DNA of 64,000 bases from Acanthococcus lagerstroemiae (Eukaryota > Arthropoda > Insecta > Hemiptera > Eriococcidae). Of this stretch, positions 1 to 10,290 are shown piece by piece. A program made the position numbers and the translations under genes. The stretch lies in assembly GCA_031841125.1 (NCBI GenBank), contig CM063108.1:50366122-50430121 (forward strand), given 5' to 3'. The first letter of the stretch is position 1, and every line of letters begins with the position of its first letter. The notes below the pieces were generated by a model. That model did not search any database and was not told where the DNA came from. It saw only the letters and a program-made list of their open reading frames with translations.

Positions 1-407
1 ACTTCAAGATTCCACCACCACTAGAAGCATAGTCGAGCGCTGCGACACAAAACCGGGTCTCGCGTTTCGGTTATTGAGAGAACAAATTTTGTGTTGTGCG
101 AACCGACTTCGTACCGCGAGGGTGATTTCGCGGTGCGAGGGTGGTTCGTTGTTACTCGCGGATGAAGTCTGTTGCTCCTTCCTATTTAACTACCCGGAGA
201 AATTAGGGTAGACATGCCAACTCGGGCAAGCTTCTTGCGAAGGCATTTATTGCTGCTAGCACTTCTGGCTTCCTTACGATCAGCTGCGAGCGCTTTACTG
301 GTTACCGGTGAACCCCAGCTCTTCTCCTTGCATTTGCCCTTCCTCGAGTCTTCCTGTGTACTGTGTGCGCTTTACTGGTTACCGGTGAACCCCAGTACCT
401 TCCTGTC
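1..407 (+). repeat. 5' LTR copy, partial
   Basis: This segment matches 3468-3874 almost perfectly. The left end lies outside the window: about 40 bases present at 3427-3467 are missing here. The match stops at 407, within the second unit of the repeat containing TTTACTGGTTACCGGTGAAC, and the sequence then runs directly into gypsy pol. The rest of the LTR seen downstream (five more repeat units and several hundred bases) is absent, so this copy lost its 3' part or was formed by a template jump. An ATG at 214 opens a frame that passes through the junction into pol. Confidence 0.8.
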
Positions 408-1571
408 AGGGTATGTACCCCGCGCGGCCGAGCTGATCGCGCCACTGACCGAACTACTGAAAAAACCTAGATGGGTGTGGATCGCTGAGCTACAGGCGGC
501 ATTTGACCGTGTCAAAACAGCCCACGCCAAGCTTGGACCATTAGCGCAGCCAAACTATGAACTGACCTTCATCCTGCAGACCGATGCTTCAAAGCTGGGT
601 TGTGCCGCCGTACTATACCAAGAGGAAGCGGATCAACGGCGGATCATCTCATACTCCAGCAAGAAATTCACTGGGGCGGAAACGCGGTGGCACAGTAATG
701 AGCAAGAATGCTACGCCGTGGTTTGGTCTACTCGGAGGTACCGCTACTTCCTGGAAGGTCGCCGCTTCATCTTACGCGTGGATAACCCGGCCCTACTGTA
801 CCTAGACAAGATGAAGGAGGAAAAGTCTAAATTTACTCGCTGGGCGCTCACACTGCAGGAGTTTACCTTTACTACCGAGCATATGCCCGCCGCCCAGAAC
901 GCGCTACCAGATGCGCTGTCCAGGTCCCCTACCGGTCCCCCTTCCGAGGAGTCAGACGAGGACACGGACCAAATGGCGAGTCCGCGGCTATCCGCCCTAA
1001 CTGTATCAAACGCCCTCCACGACGTCATTGCATGGGCGCAACGGGAAGATCCGGCCCTGCAAGCCATCCTAATTGGCCTTCGGCAGCTGCACAGCAAGCC
1101 TGAGGCAGAACGCACCGACGCCAAACGCACCCTACTTGCTCAGTATCAACTACAGGATGACCTTGTGTACCGTCAGGTGGCAGATCAATCGAGATTAATG
1201 GTGCCGCCAGCGGCAATCATCGATGTGCTCAATTATTACCACGACCATCCACTGGCCAACCACCCGGGTATGGCCAAAACAACGCGGGCCATTGAGCGGG
1301 TATATTTCTGGCCTACGATCCGGAGCGATGTACGCGAATATGTTCGAGGGTGCGACCCATGTCAACGCTTCAAGTATGGCGCCCGCCGAGAAGCCGCCCC
1401 CTTGCATCACCGAGAGCCAACCCTCCCCTTCGAGGTTCTTAGTGTGGACTTTATGGGGCCTTACCCGAGGTCGCCGAAGGGCAACACGTATCTACTGACC
1501 CTCTCAAACCTGTTCACGCGATGGGTCGAAGCATTCCCAATGCGGAGGGCGACTACATTATATCTTTCTAA
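214..1571 (+). pseudogene. Gypsy Pol fragment (RNase H, zinc-binding, start of integrase) fused to LTR-encoded leader
   Basis: The frame opens at an ATG inside the LTR and encodes a Leu-rich, signal-like leader (MPTRASFLRRHLLLLALLAS), then the gypsy-type RNase H region (ILQTDASKLG; HSNEQECYAVVW; ALPDALSRSP). An integrase HHCC zinc-binding region follows (HPGMAKTTRAIERVYFWP, then CDPCQRFK), and then the first strand of the integrase core with its first Asp (LSVDFMGPYPRSPKGNTYLL). It breaks off after FPMRRATT at about 1555, before the second and third catalytic residues. Reverse transcriptase, protease and Gag are missing upstream because the LTR joins pol at about 408. By the Ty3/gypsy family standard this is a nonfunctional remnant, although the frame itself is unbroken and continues into the next segment up to 2040. 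Confidence 0.8.
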
Positions 1572-2419
1572 GATGGCTTCCATTCAGCTCAATGCAATCT
1601 TTTATTCAACGAATAAGTTTTTTATAAATAAGGAAATTACAGAATATGCATCTCGATGTTTTCCTAATTCACAGGTCGCTCACATTGTTACACCAGTTCG
1701 AAATGCTACATATGACAGTACTCAGCAGAATCTTTTTAACGCCGAATATGTGCCTGGATCTTTTTTCTATGATTCATCTTTTTGTGTGTCAAGTCCGGAT
1801 GAATGCTTTACAATTGAAGAAGATTTGTTGTACAATGCTGCTAATAATGAAGAAGTGCCAGCAACATTATATATTGATTATTTAGAGGAAAGAGCGTCAA
1901 GTGACAATACTGTTCAAGTTGCTGTTACATCGAGCCCATTTATTAAAAATTTAATTCTTGGTATATCTAACCAAGTTAACAATGACCTTCAACCAAATTT
2001 TAAAGTGTTAAGAGGAAAAAAGCGATGCAACGGCGCTTAAAATATCATATTTACTCGAAAGGCAAACCGATTTAGAACAGCGTGTGATAGAAATGTCGGC
2101 ACAATTAAGCCAGTCCGCTAATATAGAATTAAACGAAGAAAGCACAGATGAGACTCTTCCTAGTCTAATTAAAGGAAATCCCCCTCTTACTTATCATGAA
2201 AATACGCAAACACTTTCGGTCAAGGCCACGTTAAAAGCAAAAAAAGAGAAAACATCAATTGAACTTCCAAATATTGGCGATATTCTGATACAGAAATCCT
2301 TTACCGAATCATCAGGATATTCATCGACAAATAATTTATCATCGACTGAGGGTATGAGCAAGCACGAAGATGAAGAGAAAAATTATATCCAAGAAGAGAG
2401 AAGTAAGATTTTAACATAA
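1572..2419 (+). pseudogene. AT-rich unidentified gene captured in the LTR element, broken by one frameshift
   Basis: An ATG at 1572 (MASIQLNAIF) starts an AT-rich coding segment quite unlike the GC-rich pol before it. The first frame runs to the stop at 2040; a second frame (visible from about 2030, with an internal ATG at 2084) continues to 2419. The join falls at a run of six A at about 2019-2025, so a one-base slip in one ancestral gene of about 280 codons is the simplest reading. The second half is acidic and Ser/Thr-rich, with a short heptad-like stretch (LLERQTDLEQRVIEMSAQL) suggesting a coiled coil. I recognise no family. It is not integrase: the DDE core is not continued. It could be a captured host transcript or a gene of another element. 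Confidence 0.5.
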
Positions 2420-2498
2420 CTAAATAGCAAGTGATACAAATTTTAACGTAACTAACTGTCACGAGGTAAAATTTTTAAGTAACGAGCAACCGAGTGAT

Positions 2499-2996
2499 AT
2501 GAATGCTCCACGCAAATCGAGACACCACGGCGCCGGACATAATGCTGCTAAGGCTGCACGCAGTGCGCGGCGAACGGCGGAATACAAGATGGGCCTAGCC
2601 ACCATCCCGCCAAATGGACCCACGGCGACCACCCCCCTATCCACCAAGTCTTTGGAAACCGCCCAGGAACACGGGGCAGCCCTTGGGTCGGATCAACCGA
2701 ACTCGAACCGTACCCAGGTTACGAGCACAAGGAACCGCAGGACCGAAAGCCGGGAACGATGGCGTCAAACTGGATCGAAGTTCGTTGTGGAAAGGAGACA
2801 GAAGTGTCGCATTCCGGCAATTCCGGCAGGCCGAGTTGCGGGACTGAACGTCCAGGATCCCGTGGCCGCGCTACGGCAGCAGCAGCCAGCCCGGCAACCG
2901 CCGACAACCCGTCAGGGACCAGGAGGGGACCACACTGGAGCCGCTTGTACGCCTCTGTCCACCGCGCAAGTAGAAACTGACTTACGCGTTTTTTAA
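2499..2996 (+). CDS. GC-rich basic ORF inside the LTR element, unidentified
   Basis: This is a 165-codon frame starting at an ATG. It is rich in Arg, Ala, Pro and Gln, with basic clusters (MNAPRKSRHHGAGHNAAKAA). Base composition returns to GC-rich, like pol. I recognise no domain. It could be a Gag tail or the C-terminal tail of a gypsy Pol, since an overlapping frame at 2614-2847 is also open and contains SVAFRQFRQAELRD. Which frame is coding cannot be decided from sequence alone. Confidence 0.25.
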   Translation: MNAPRKSRHHGAGHNAAKAARSARRTAEYKMGLATIPPNGPTATTPLSTKSLETAQEHGAALGSDQPNSNRTQVTSTRNRRTESRERWRQTGSKFVVERRQKCRIPAIPAGRVAGLNVQDPVAALRQQQPARQPPTTRQGPGGDHTGAACTPLSTAQVETDLRVF

Positions 2997-3019
2997 ATTA
3001 CACTTCTCATAGTACTGAG

Positions 3020-3362
3020 GCGAATAGGAGGGAAAAGAGAAATTTGGAATATAATCATAAAGAGAAGAGTGAAAATAACAGGACATAATGTAAGACATCC
3101 AGGGATATTGTTATTATTGCTAGAGGGAATGGCTGAGGGAAAGAAGAAAAATTCGGACGATGAGGATGAAAGTACTTCATCAAAAAAACGAAAAATCGAT
3201 GAAGAACTAATCCGAGAAATACGTAAAGCTGTTCGCGTAGTTATGATATCAGAATTCCCGATGGCAATACGCAATGCGTTGAATACGGAAGTGACCCCAG
3301 CAATGGAAGAAATAAAAACACGTTCAGCCAAATGTTTGACGCGCTGCTGCAGACCGCTGTAA
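3020..3362 (+). pseudogene. Non-LTR RT C-terminal remnant joined to a Lys/Glu-rich ORF
   Basis: The open frame running through the ATG at 3069 first reads RRVKITGHNVRHPGILLLLL, followed by EGMAEGKKK. This resembles the GH-x-R-H region near the C-terminus of RTE/endonuclease-RT type non-LTR retrotransposons. It then changes to a charged segment (KKKNSDDEDESTSSKKRKID) and a helix-like segment ending at 3362, just before the downstream LTR. The first part is a retrotransposon relic by family resemblance. The second part is unidentified and could be a piece of Gag or of the AT-rich gene upstream. Confidence 0.45.
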
Positions 3363-3426
3363 ATTTAGTAAGTAATTAAAGATTGTAAGGTGGATCATGC
3401 AGTATTTACTCGCCCTCGGGGGGCAC

Positions 3427-4540
3427 TGTTACGTACGCGCGTACTCTGTTTACTCGGGCGAGAAAATACTTCAAGATTCCACCACCACTAGAAGCATAGT
3501 CGAGCGCTGCGACACAAAACCGGGTCTCGCGTTTTGGTTATTGAGAGAACAAATTTTGTGTTGTGCGAACCGACTTCGTACCGCGAGGGTGATTTCGCGG
3601 TGCGAGGGTGGTTCGTTGTTACTCGCGGATGAAGTCTGTTGCTCCTTCCTATTTAACTACCCGGAGAAATTAGGGTAGACATGCCAACTCGGGCAAGCTT
3701 CTTGCGAAGGCATTTATTGCTGCTAGCACTTCTGGCTTCCTTACGATCAGCTGCGAGCGCTTTACTGGTTACCGGTGAACCCCAGCTCTTCTCCTTGCAT
3801 TTGCCCTTCCTCGAGTCTTCCTGTGTACTGTGTGCGCTTTACTGGTTACCGGTGAACCCCAGTACCTTCCTGTCGGCGCGCTTTACTGGTTACCGGTGAA
3901 CCCCGACTCCTCTCTTGTCAGCGCGCTTTACTGGTTACCGGTGAACCCTGACACTCCTCCCCTCGGCGCGCTTTACTGGCTACCGGTGAACCACGAGTCC
4001 TCTCCCGTCAGCGCGCTTTACTGGCTACCGGTGAACCCTGACCATCCTTTCCCTATCCCTTCGGCGTGCTTTACTGGCTACCGGTGAACCCCGAACTCCT
4101 CCTGACCGCCGGCAGTCCACTGCCTTCCTCGTTGCCAGTGCTACTAGGGAGTATCCGCGTCGCGCCGCGACTGTGCTTCGCACTGTGTAGTGTTATTTCG
4201 TGTTCCGGGAGCATTCGCGCCCCCTTCCCCTCGTGTATGGTTTAACGTTAACTAGTTTTCTTCTTACGTTGTCGAGCTTGTAATTTTGCCGCGCTCGATG
4301 TTCTCGCCGCGACCTTAATTCGTGTCTTCGTGTAAATACTTTTTCGTGAATATACCTATCTCTGCCAACCCTCTGTGTCATTATTTGCCGTGCTACTCTC
4401 GTGTCGAAATGTCCGCGTTCTGGAGCTTACGCTCCCGCAATGTGCCCCGCGAGGTCACCCGTCCTCGCGACCTCAGTGCTCGTACTCCCCCGGAAAGCGC
4501 GTCTCGCTGGCCCCCGCAGTCCCGAAACGCGACACTTTCA
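3427..4540 (+). repeat. 3' LTR of the mosaic element, right end approximate
   Basis: Starts at TGTTACGTACGCGCG, a typical gypsy-like TG start, and contains the segment shared with the window start (3468-3874). It goes on through a tandem array (3757-4093) and GC-rich sequence to about 4540. The sequence becomes AT-rich after about 4550. I could not find a definite CA end or a target duplication, so the right end is an estimate. Confidence 0.6.
3757..4093 (+). repeat. Tandem array, seven copies of a 27-bp core, mostly 45-bp period
   Basis: The core GCGCTTTACTGGTTACCGGT plus GAACCCC begins at 3757, 3834, 3878, 3923, 3968, 4013 and 4067 (spacings 77, 44, 45, 45, 45, 54). Later copies read CTGGCTACC instead of CTGGTTACC. 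In one frame units 3-6 encode ALYWLPVNP every 15 residues, but the first two units lie in other frames, so coding use is doubtful. The upstream LTR copy has only two units (289-319 and 367-393). Confidence 0.85.
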
Positions 4541-4550
4541 AAAAACGAAC

Positions 4551-5274
4551 AGCTTCAATTATCAAATTCGGACGCTGGGATTTGTTTGTCTTTTTTAGAT
4601 TTTTCAAAGAAGATGGGGTGCGGGCATAATCTTTTGGATTTTTGTTGACTCTTGGATCTGAATGCTCTTGTTTTAAAAATATAATAATAGTTTAAACAAA
4701 ACAACATTATAACGAGCTAATTTTGTTAATTGCTTAATTTAGCTTCTAGAGAAGTTCCAACTTTTCATTACCTTCAACTTGATAGTAAATGTATGTGCCA
4801 GGGTTCTGACAAAGCAAAATAAGAAAGAAAAGGCGACCAGGAAAACGAGGGTAGTTAAAAAAAAAAAAAAAAATGAATAAACCCTACGGGACGACGTATC
4901 AAGTCATTGGACGTATCAACGACATCGTTGTCATACTCGTTTTCATTATATTCTCATGTTCTGTATTTTCCATATAATAAATTATATTGTATTGATTCGT
5001 GTATTTCATTTGAAATATTTTGCTGAGTTGAGCTTGCGTCGCAGGGTCAAGGCTGCACCTCGCCAGAAATACGCGAATGCAGTTTGTCAAATATTGTTTA
5101 ATACGCGTATATTTTGGCAAAAAGAACATAATTTTTTGAACGATAATGATGATGACTTAATGATACCTAATGCAACAATACGTACCATTAAAATTTTAGC
5201 AAACTGATGCACACTTATTCTGCATCTCATTTCTCCAGAACTTTGGCAAACAGGACAACTTTCTAGGTGGAGCA
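4551..5274. other. AT-rich sequence without a recognisable gene
   Basis: Nothing beyond short frames and an A-run at about 4857-4872. I see no conserved motif on either strand. Confidence 0.5.
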
Positions 5275-5366
5275 GTCTCTTCGACGTCTCTGTGGTAATG
5301 CTCGAAAGGGCGGACTCCAGGGCTCGGGTTGACAGCAGAAAAATGAAAAAGGATAAACCTTTTACA
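5275..5366 (+). repeat. SINE, 3' fragment
   Basis: This stretch (GACGTCTCTG..GTAATGCTCG, then AAAGGGCGGACTCCAGGGCT) matches the 3' body of the tRNA-derived SINE at 47411-47640. The tRNA-like head is absent, so the copy is 5' truncated. A degenerate A-rich tail follows. Confidence 0.7.
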
Positions 5367-7751
5367 TCCTAACGGTCACTAAAAGAATATGATCCCTGTG
5401 TGCAACAATCCGCAGTAAATTAAACTGGTGGTCCCTGATGTCCCCGGATGAGTTGTCGCTATCGAAAAGGATAACATTGGCTTCTTCTGAGACAGCTGTT
5501 TCAGTCTCACTGACCTACCTACTGTCGAAAATTTCTCAAATTTTCGACTTCAACTCCGTTCACGTTTCCTTCACTTCGTTGAAGAATACGTCAGGTTGAC
5601 GGTGATGGTGGAAAATATTCGGCTGATATAGATCTGAGGGTGGAAGAAATAACTGGCTGTGCTTAGCAAGGGAACGTAACGTCTTCGTTTAGGCTTACAT
5701 CGAACTTTCGCCGCAGTTACTTCTTATAATTCCATAGAGTGATTTATGCAAAGTATTTCAACTTTTGGTAGTATACGATTTTTCAACGTCATGGCTGAGG
5801 AAGAAATTGTGGATGTACAGGTCAGTAAATGTATTGACATCTAAGAAATCTAGAACGTGTAGTTCTCGTATTTATATGTCACCTACCATTTACATTCAAT
5901 AAGCTACTCAGTCGGATATCGACCAAACCACACGACAGGTCTACGCTTAATGGCCAAGTTCGAAGGAAGAAAATCATTTCAAATACTAAGATGTTCTACG
6001 GACTTATCTTATAAAAACCACTTTCAATCCGTAGGCGTCATGAAGCATTCGTACATTAAAAAAAAAAAATTGTGCAGGTTTGGTGAGTAAAACCGCAACT
6101 GGATAAGAATCTAAGAATCTGAAAAATGAAGGTCTGTCTACTTGAAAGTTGATACATTCTACAAACAGAGCTAGGTAGACGTTCTTGAACTTTTCTCACA
6201 ATATTGACAGGGGGGAAACTCAATGCAGAGTTACCGTAAATAGAAATTTATGAGCAGACAAACTAGTACCACAGAACGTTTCAACTGAGAATATATACAA
6301 GGATACCTCATGTAACCCTCTAAACATAATCAATATGTTGGCATTAGCTTTGCTCTTTCAACAAACCAACAAAAAATCGAATACTCAGACATCAAACATT
6401 TTCCGTCACCAATTCAGCTACACTCGTCGAATCAGGTTCTCAGCAAACTCAATGTTAACTAGCCGAAATGCTGATTGCTGAACCAGAGCTACTCAAGTCA
6501 ATCGCACTTCTCCTCTCATCACCACCATCCTCACAAACGCAAGATAATAAAATCATTCCATGCACACTCACATATTTATCAAAGATGTCGCTCCCGGATT
6601 CTTACTCGTTGTTCAAGGGTTTTCATTCATCGTACTCTTACAGAACATGGTGTTGGGGCGGAAGGCGTATCAAACCTACAAGAATATCTATCTACTCGAA
6701 AAAACTGGAAATATCGTTGTCAATTACACTATTATAACAGGAAGGGGTAAGATACTTTCTTGTTCCAATTACTGGACCCTTGACAAATTTCAACCACCAT
6801 CTGTACGCCATTCACTTCTTTTGCTGCCACCACAACGAACCGGCCGAACCTCATCGTAGAATCATCTGTTTTCATGACAGACAATGCGTGAAACGCGACT
6901 GAGCGACGAACTTATTCAGCTTAGTACATTATAATTGCCAAATATTTAAACGGAATACACTTTATGTACGAATCCGATTCGAGTGTGTTTGCTTTTCATT
7001 ATTTAAATTGAAAGCTGCTGGCGGTGGCGGCCGGGCTAGGCCGGCGCGCAGTATGCGACGACCGAATCAAAACGCCCGCCAGCCAGCGAATTGTAATATG
7101 TTTTAGAATAATAAATTTCTCATGTTCCATGTAGCGAACGCTTGAATAATTAAACTATCGCGGGGCAAACACACAGACTGTACCCGGCCCGGCCTGGCTC
7201 AGCTGTTCCTTTCCCAAGAGTATCCCACCGCCACTTCGGCCGTTACGTCGCGTCGGGCCACCGCACCAGCCGTCGCGTCGAGCGTTTTCGCTTTCAACGA
7301 ATTCCGTCGCAGTTTTAATGTAAAAAAAACGGAAGACACGTATCCATCCACGTTTGTACCCGTCGAACGTTTTCAATTTCCAATCTCCTATCTTTCTACA
7401 TATATAATCCACTTTAGCCCTATCTCCCTCTCGATCACCTGTGACCAAAACGATCAAACTGCTGATTGCTGTACTGGAACCAATGTTCAGGCTACAACCA
7501 GAAGTCCAAAGCTGAACATTACAGCGTCCGATTTCATATTCATTTTCAAGAAAACCCTTTCAGGTAGAACTCCATTTTGATGAAGTTATGAACTGTTTCA
7601 TCCCTCTCTTGAATTCCTAGTGTAAACTGTTTCATGCTGGTTCTCGGCTTTCCGCGCTCAGACCCATAACGGGCTGTACATCTAACGCGAAAAACATAAC
7701 AAGAACGCGAATGAAGTTACAAACCTTTTCATTCGGGTTCTAGGCATAACC
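5367..7751. other. No recognisable gene or mobile element
   Basis: AT-rich sequence with a short GC-rich patch at about 7015-7090. Frames at 6468-6859 (+) and 7155-7457 (-) are short, lack recognisable motifs and overlap other open frames. I see nothing I can support as a gene. Confidence 0.4.
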
Positions 7752-8368
7752 CATTCTGAAGCGATGGGCCGAGCCTTTGGAGATAAGGATTCCATCTCGT
7801 TTATACGCGGTTATCGTTTTCAGAATTTCTTCGCGGCTCGACTTCGGGGTGTCTATCGGGTCCAAATTTTCCGATTCCTTAACTTTTCCTTGACCTTTCT
7901 CACTTTTTTCATAACTGTTTTACACACATACGAATATAATCTTATTCGTAGAACCTTACCAAGGAGGGAGGGGGGGGGGCTCACAATAAATAGAAACACT
8001 AAGAAATGCTATGAAAAAAGGATATTATGTAATTATCTGAAAATATTTACGTTACTTCAAATTTACTTGTAATTTAAAAAAAAATTAAGATAATAATTTC
8101 GAGGCAATTTAAATGAAAAATTTATGACTTTTCATGACCACTATCCAAAAAACTTGACTTTTCCTTTACTTCCTTGACTTTCTTTGACCATTCTCGAAAA
8201 TACTTGACTTTTCCTTGACTTCCTTGACCGCTAGACACCCTGCTTGGGGAGTGGTTAGGTATTTAGATATCATAAATCCCCGCAGGGTCTTATGGTGTCA
8301 TTGGCTTTCCTGACAAAAACCATTCTGGAGCGATAGGCCGAGCCTTTGCAGATAAGGATTCCATCTCG
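7752..8368. repeat. 47-bp direct repeat pair flanking a MITE
   Basis: The segment at 7752-7798 (CATTCTGAAGCGATGGGCCG onward) recurs at 8321-8368 with about four changes; both read ccgagcctttg-agataaggattccatctcg. The MITE at 7845-8242 lies between them. They are far too long and too distant from the MITE ends to be its target duplication. Confidence 0.7.
7845..8242. mobile_element. hAT-like MITE with GGGTGTCTA termini
   Basis: The left end reads CGGGGTGTCTATCGGGTCCA. The right end, read on the other strand, starts CAGGGTGTCTAGCGGTCAAG. Subterminal stretches are runs of CCTTGACTT-type repeats on the right and their counterparts on the left (TTCCTTGACC). CAGGG..CCCTG ends are usual for hAT elements, but the adjoining 8 bases (ctcgactt and cttgggga) match only partly, so the target duplication is not supported. 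There is no transposase: the frames inside are not recognisable. Confidence 0.6.
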
Positions 8369-8385
8369 CTAAGATTAGCCAGACA

Positions 8386-8802
8386 GTGCGCTCCTTGGAG
8401 GAGAAAGTCGATGAGAAGTGGCACTCCCCTCCCATCGGCCATACAGTCATCATGAACCAAACCGAGGCCATCTCACCAATCAAGCCATCGACAGAGCACG
8501 CACAGAAACAAACGTCAATGAACCCTCCCCAGGTGTCGACGCCAGATGCCGCGTCAGCCACGTCGACAAACGTCCTCTCCATTGCAGTGCTGCCAGATGA
8601 TATTTTCAAAAATCCGCATTCGCCATTTCTTGTGGCAGTTGAATACGGATCTTTAAGGATTTATTTTCCGAAAACGCAGCATTTTTACGGATTTTTGTTT
8701 TTAGTGAAAACTGATGACTTGTTTTTCATCCCTCTTCTTTTACTGCTTTTCTCTTTGCATCTGCTGAGGCTAATTAACGAAAGACTGCTCTTCATTGACT
8801 GA
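8386..8802 (+). other. Open frame, doubtful, no family recognised
   Basis: A 138-codon frame whose first 65 codons have a coding-like look (MRSLEEKVDEKWHSPPIGHT, then Ser/Thr/Pro-rich) and whose remainder is Phe/Leu-rich translated AT-rich sequence. An alternative frame overlaps at 8418-8600. It may be a decayed Gag-like fragment. I cannot support a function. Confidence 0.15.
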
Positions 8803-10033
8803 CCCGTTCATTGTCATTATGTTTGTTATGTTTATTGTTATTACTAATTTATTGTAGATTTGTCGAAATTCTAATTTCTGGCTATCCTTCTCAAGTTTCC
8901 GTTTTGAATTTCGACTGTTCATTGTGGTGATTTCAATGAAATAACTTGAACTGAACACTTATGTGAGATAACGCCATTCGAAAGAGGAGGATTTATTCAA
9001 CCAAAATCATCATGAATCCCCACTTCGACAATTTTGACCTGGCTTCACAGAAATCGCAACATCTCAAAAACTAGGATCGACACAATGGGACCTTATTCTC
9101 TGCACTGCCAGATTATGTAGATATTGTTTTACAGACGAGGTGGAATCCTACTCGCTTACAACAATGCATAACTTTGAAGTTCGATGTTGGAAATTGTTCT
9201 TCGACAATTTAAAGACGGGCATTGGGGTAAGTACACAGGACCACTAGAGACGATTACAACCTCCTACCTGTTTCGCTCTATTAGCATCTGGCATATGCAG
9301 CGAGGGGACGAGCTGTCGGGCTGTCCGGCTGTTGTGGTGCAAAAATGAAACACAACCTCGACATTGATATCAACACATCGAGGGATTGCATCCTATATTG
9401 ACATGCGGGCAGTGCCACAGTCTTCTTCATTTGCAATTCAAATACTCGAATGTGTCTTTGCCAGTCGTCAGCCGCGTCCTTTTGAACGACTACGGCGTAT
9501 ATAGTTAGTCGAATTATTTGAAAATCGAATGCAGCAGAGCGTGAGTATTACTGTAATTTGGTGTACAGAGCAATTTTACTTGGGAGAAGGGTGATTCCAA
9601 AGTTCGGTATATTCGCCGTTTGAAATTGGTCTTTAAGAGCATAATACTTGAGTTTTGCTAATTACAAGGCTACAGATAGAAGTTCTCGACAGATGTGGTA
9701 CGTCAAGATTTTGGTGAATGAATTCTTTTGTGAGGAGCTGTGATGTATGGAAACGTTTGCTGAAGCTAGATCGGTCTAAATGACAATGACAAACCATTTC
9801 TCGGCTTTCAGTTCGATGGAACCTAAAATTTCCGGCGATATTAGACCCCTTGGACAGTCTATCCCACGATACTTGAATATGATACTGGTTCAATATGCAG
9901 TCTACCATGGGTTCAGATCTTTTGTAGTTTACTTTTTCATGACTGCTATCTACCCGAGTTGAAAATGCACGAGTAATGATGAATCACTGAAAGGAAAACA
10001 GGAATAATAATGAAAATGAGTAGTAAATAGTAT
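8803..10033. other. No recognisable gene
   Basis: Only short overlapping frames on both strands. No motif, repeat or RNA gene is visible. Confidence 0.4.
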
Positions 10034-10290
10034 TGTGGCGAATGCTCCCGAACATTCCAGATAAGCGAAGGAAGATCGACACGTTTCAAGCAGCAGATAC
10101 GGAGTTTCGCCAATAACGCCGGGGTATATATAAAGGCCGCTTGCCGTCGCCGTATGGTCTAGTTTTGTATGCGATAAATCATGCGTTTTCAAAGTATCAA
10201 TAGCACGTTGCAGTATATCAGTCTGCTTTGTGCTATGAAAGAGTCCTCTGATAGGAAGCAGTAGAAGTACAGTGACTGACTGGCACAATA
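10034..10290 (+). repeat. Probable solo LTR or LTR fragment with TATA box
   Basis: It begins TGTGGCGAATGCTCCCGAAC, a pattern typical of arthropod gypsy LTR starts. It contains TATATATAAAGG at 10135-10146 and an initiator-like TCTAGTT with A at 10171, about 34 bases downstream of the TATA box. No flanking gag/pol and no second copy occur nearby. The right end and target duplication could not be fixed. Confidence 0.4.

Larger units (their letters stand above)
1..4540 (+). mobile_element. Mosaic gypsy-type LTR retroelement with near-identical LTR copies
   Basis: Positions 1-407 repeat at 3468-3874 with one mismatch noticed by eye (C at 68 versus T), which is what two LTRs of one recent insertion look like. 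The copy at 3427 onward extends about 1.1 kb; the first copy is cut by the window start and stops at about 407, where it joins a pol fragment. The interior is a patchwork: RNase H and integrase (408-1555, GC-rich), an AT-rich unidentified gene (1572-2419), a GC-rich basic ORF (2499-2996), and a non-LTR RT tail joined to a Lys-rich ORF (about 3020-3362). No Gag, protease or RT palm is visible. The right limit (about 4540) is an estimate; no target duplication can be checked because the left end is outside the window. Confidence 0.75.

Noticed and set aside
3830..4087. Repeat protein with ALYWLPVNP units
   Set aside because: The first units of the array are in different frames and the whole lies in an LTR; the periodic peptide follows from a 45-bp repeat length divisible by three.
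7155..7457. Minus-strand gene of 100 codons
   Set aside because: No recognised motif, and Arg/Gly-rich residues come from a GC-rich patch; no neighbouring exon.
7837..8250. 8-bp target duplication of the MITE at 7845-8242
   Set aside because: The adjoining octamers ctcgactt and cttgggga agree at only about half the positions.
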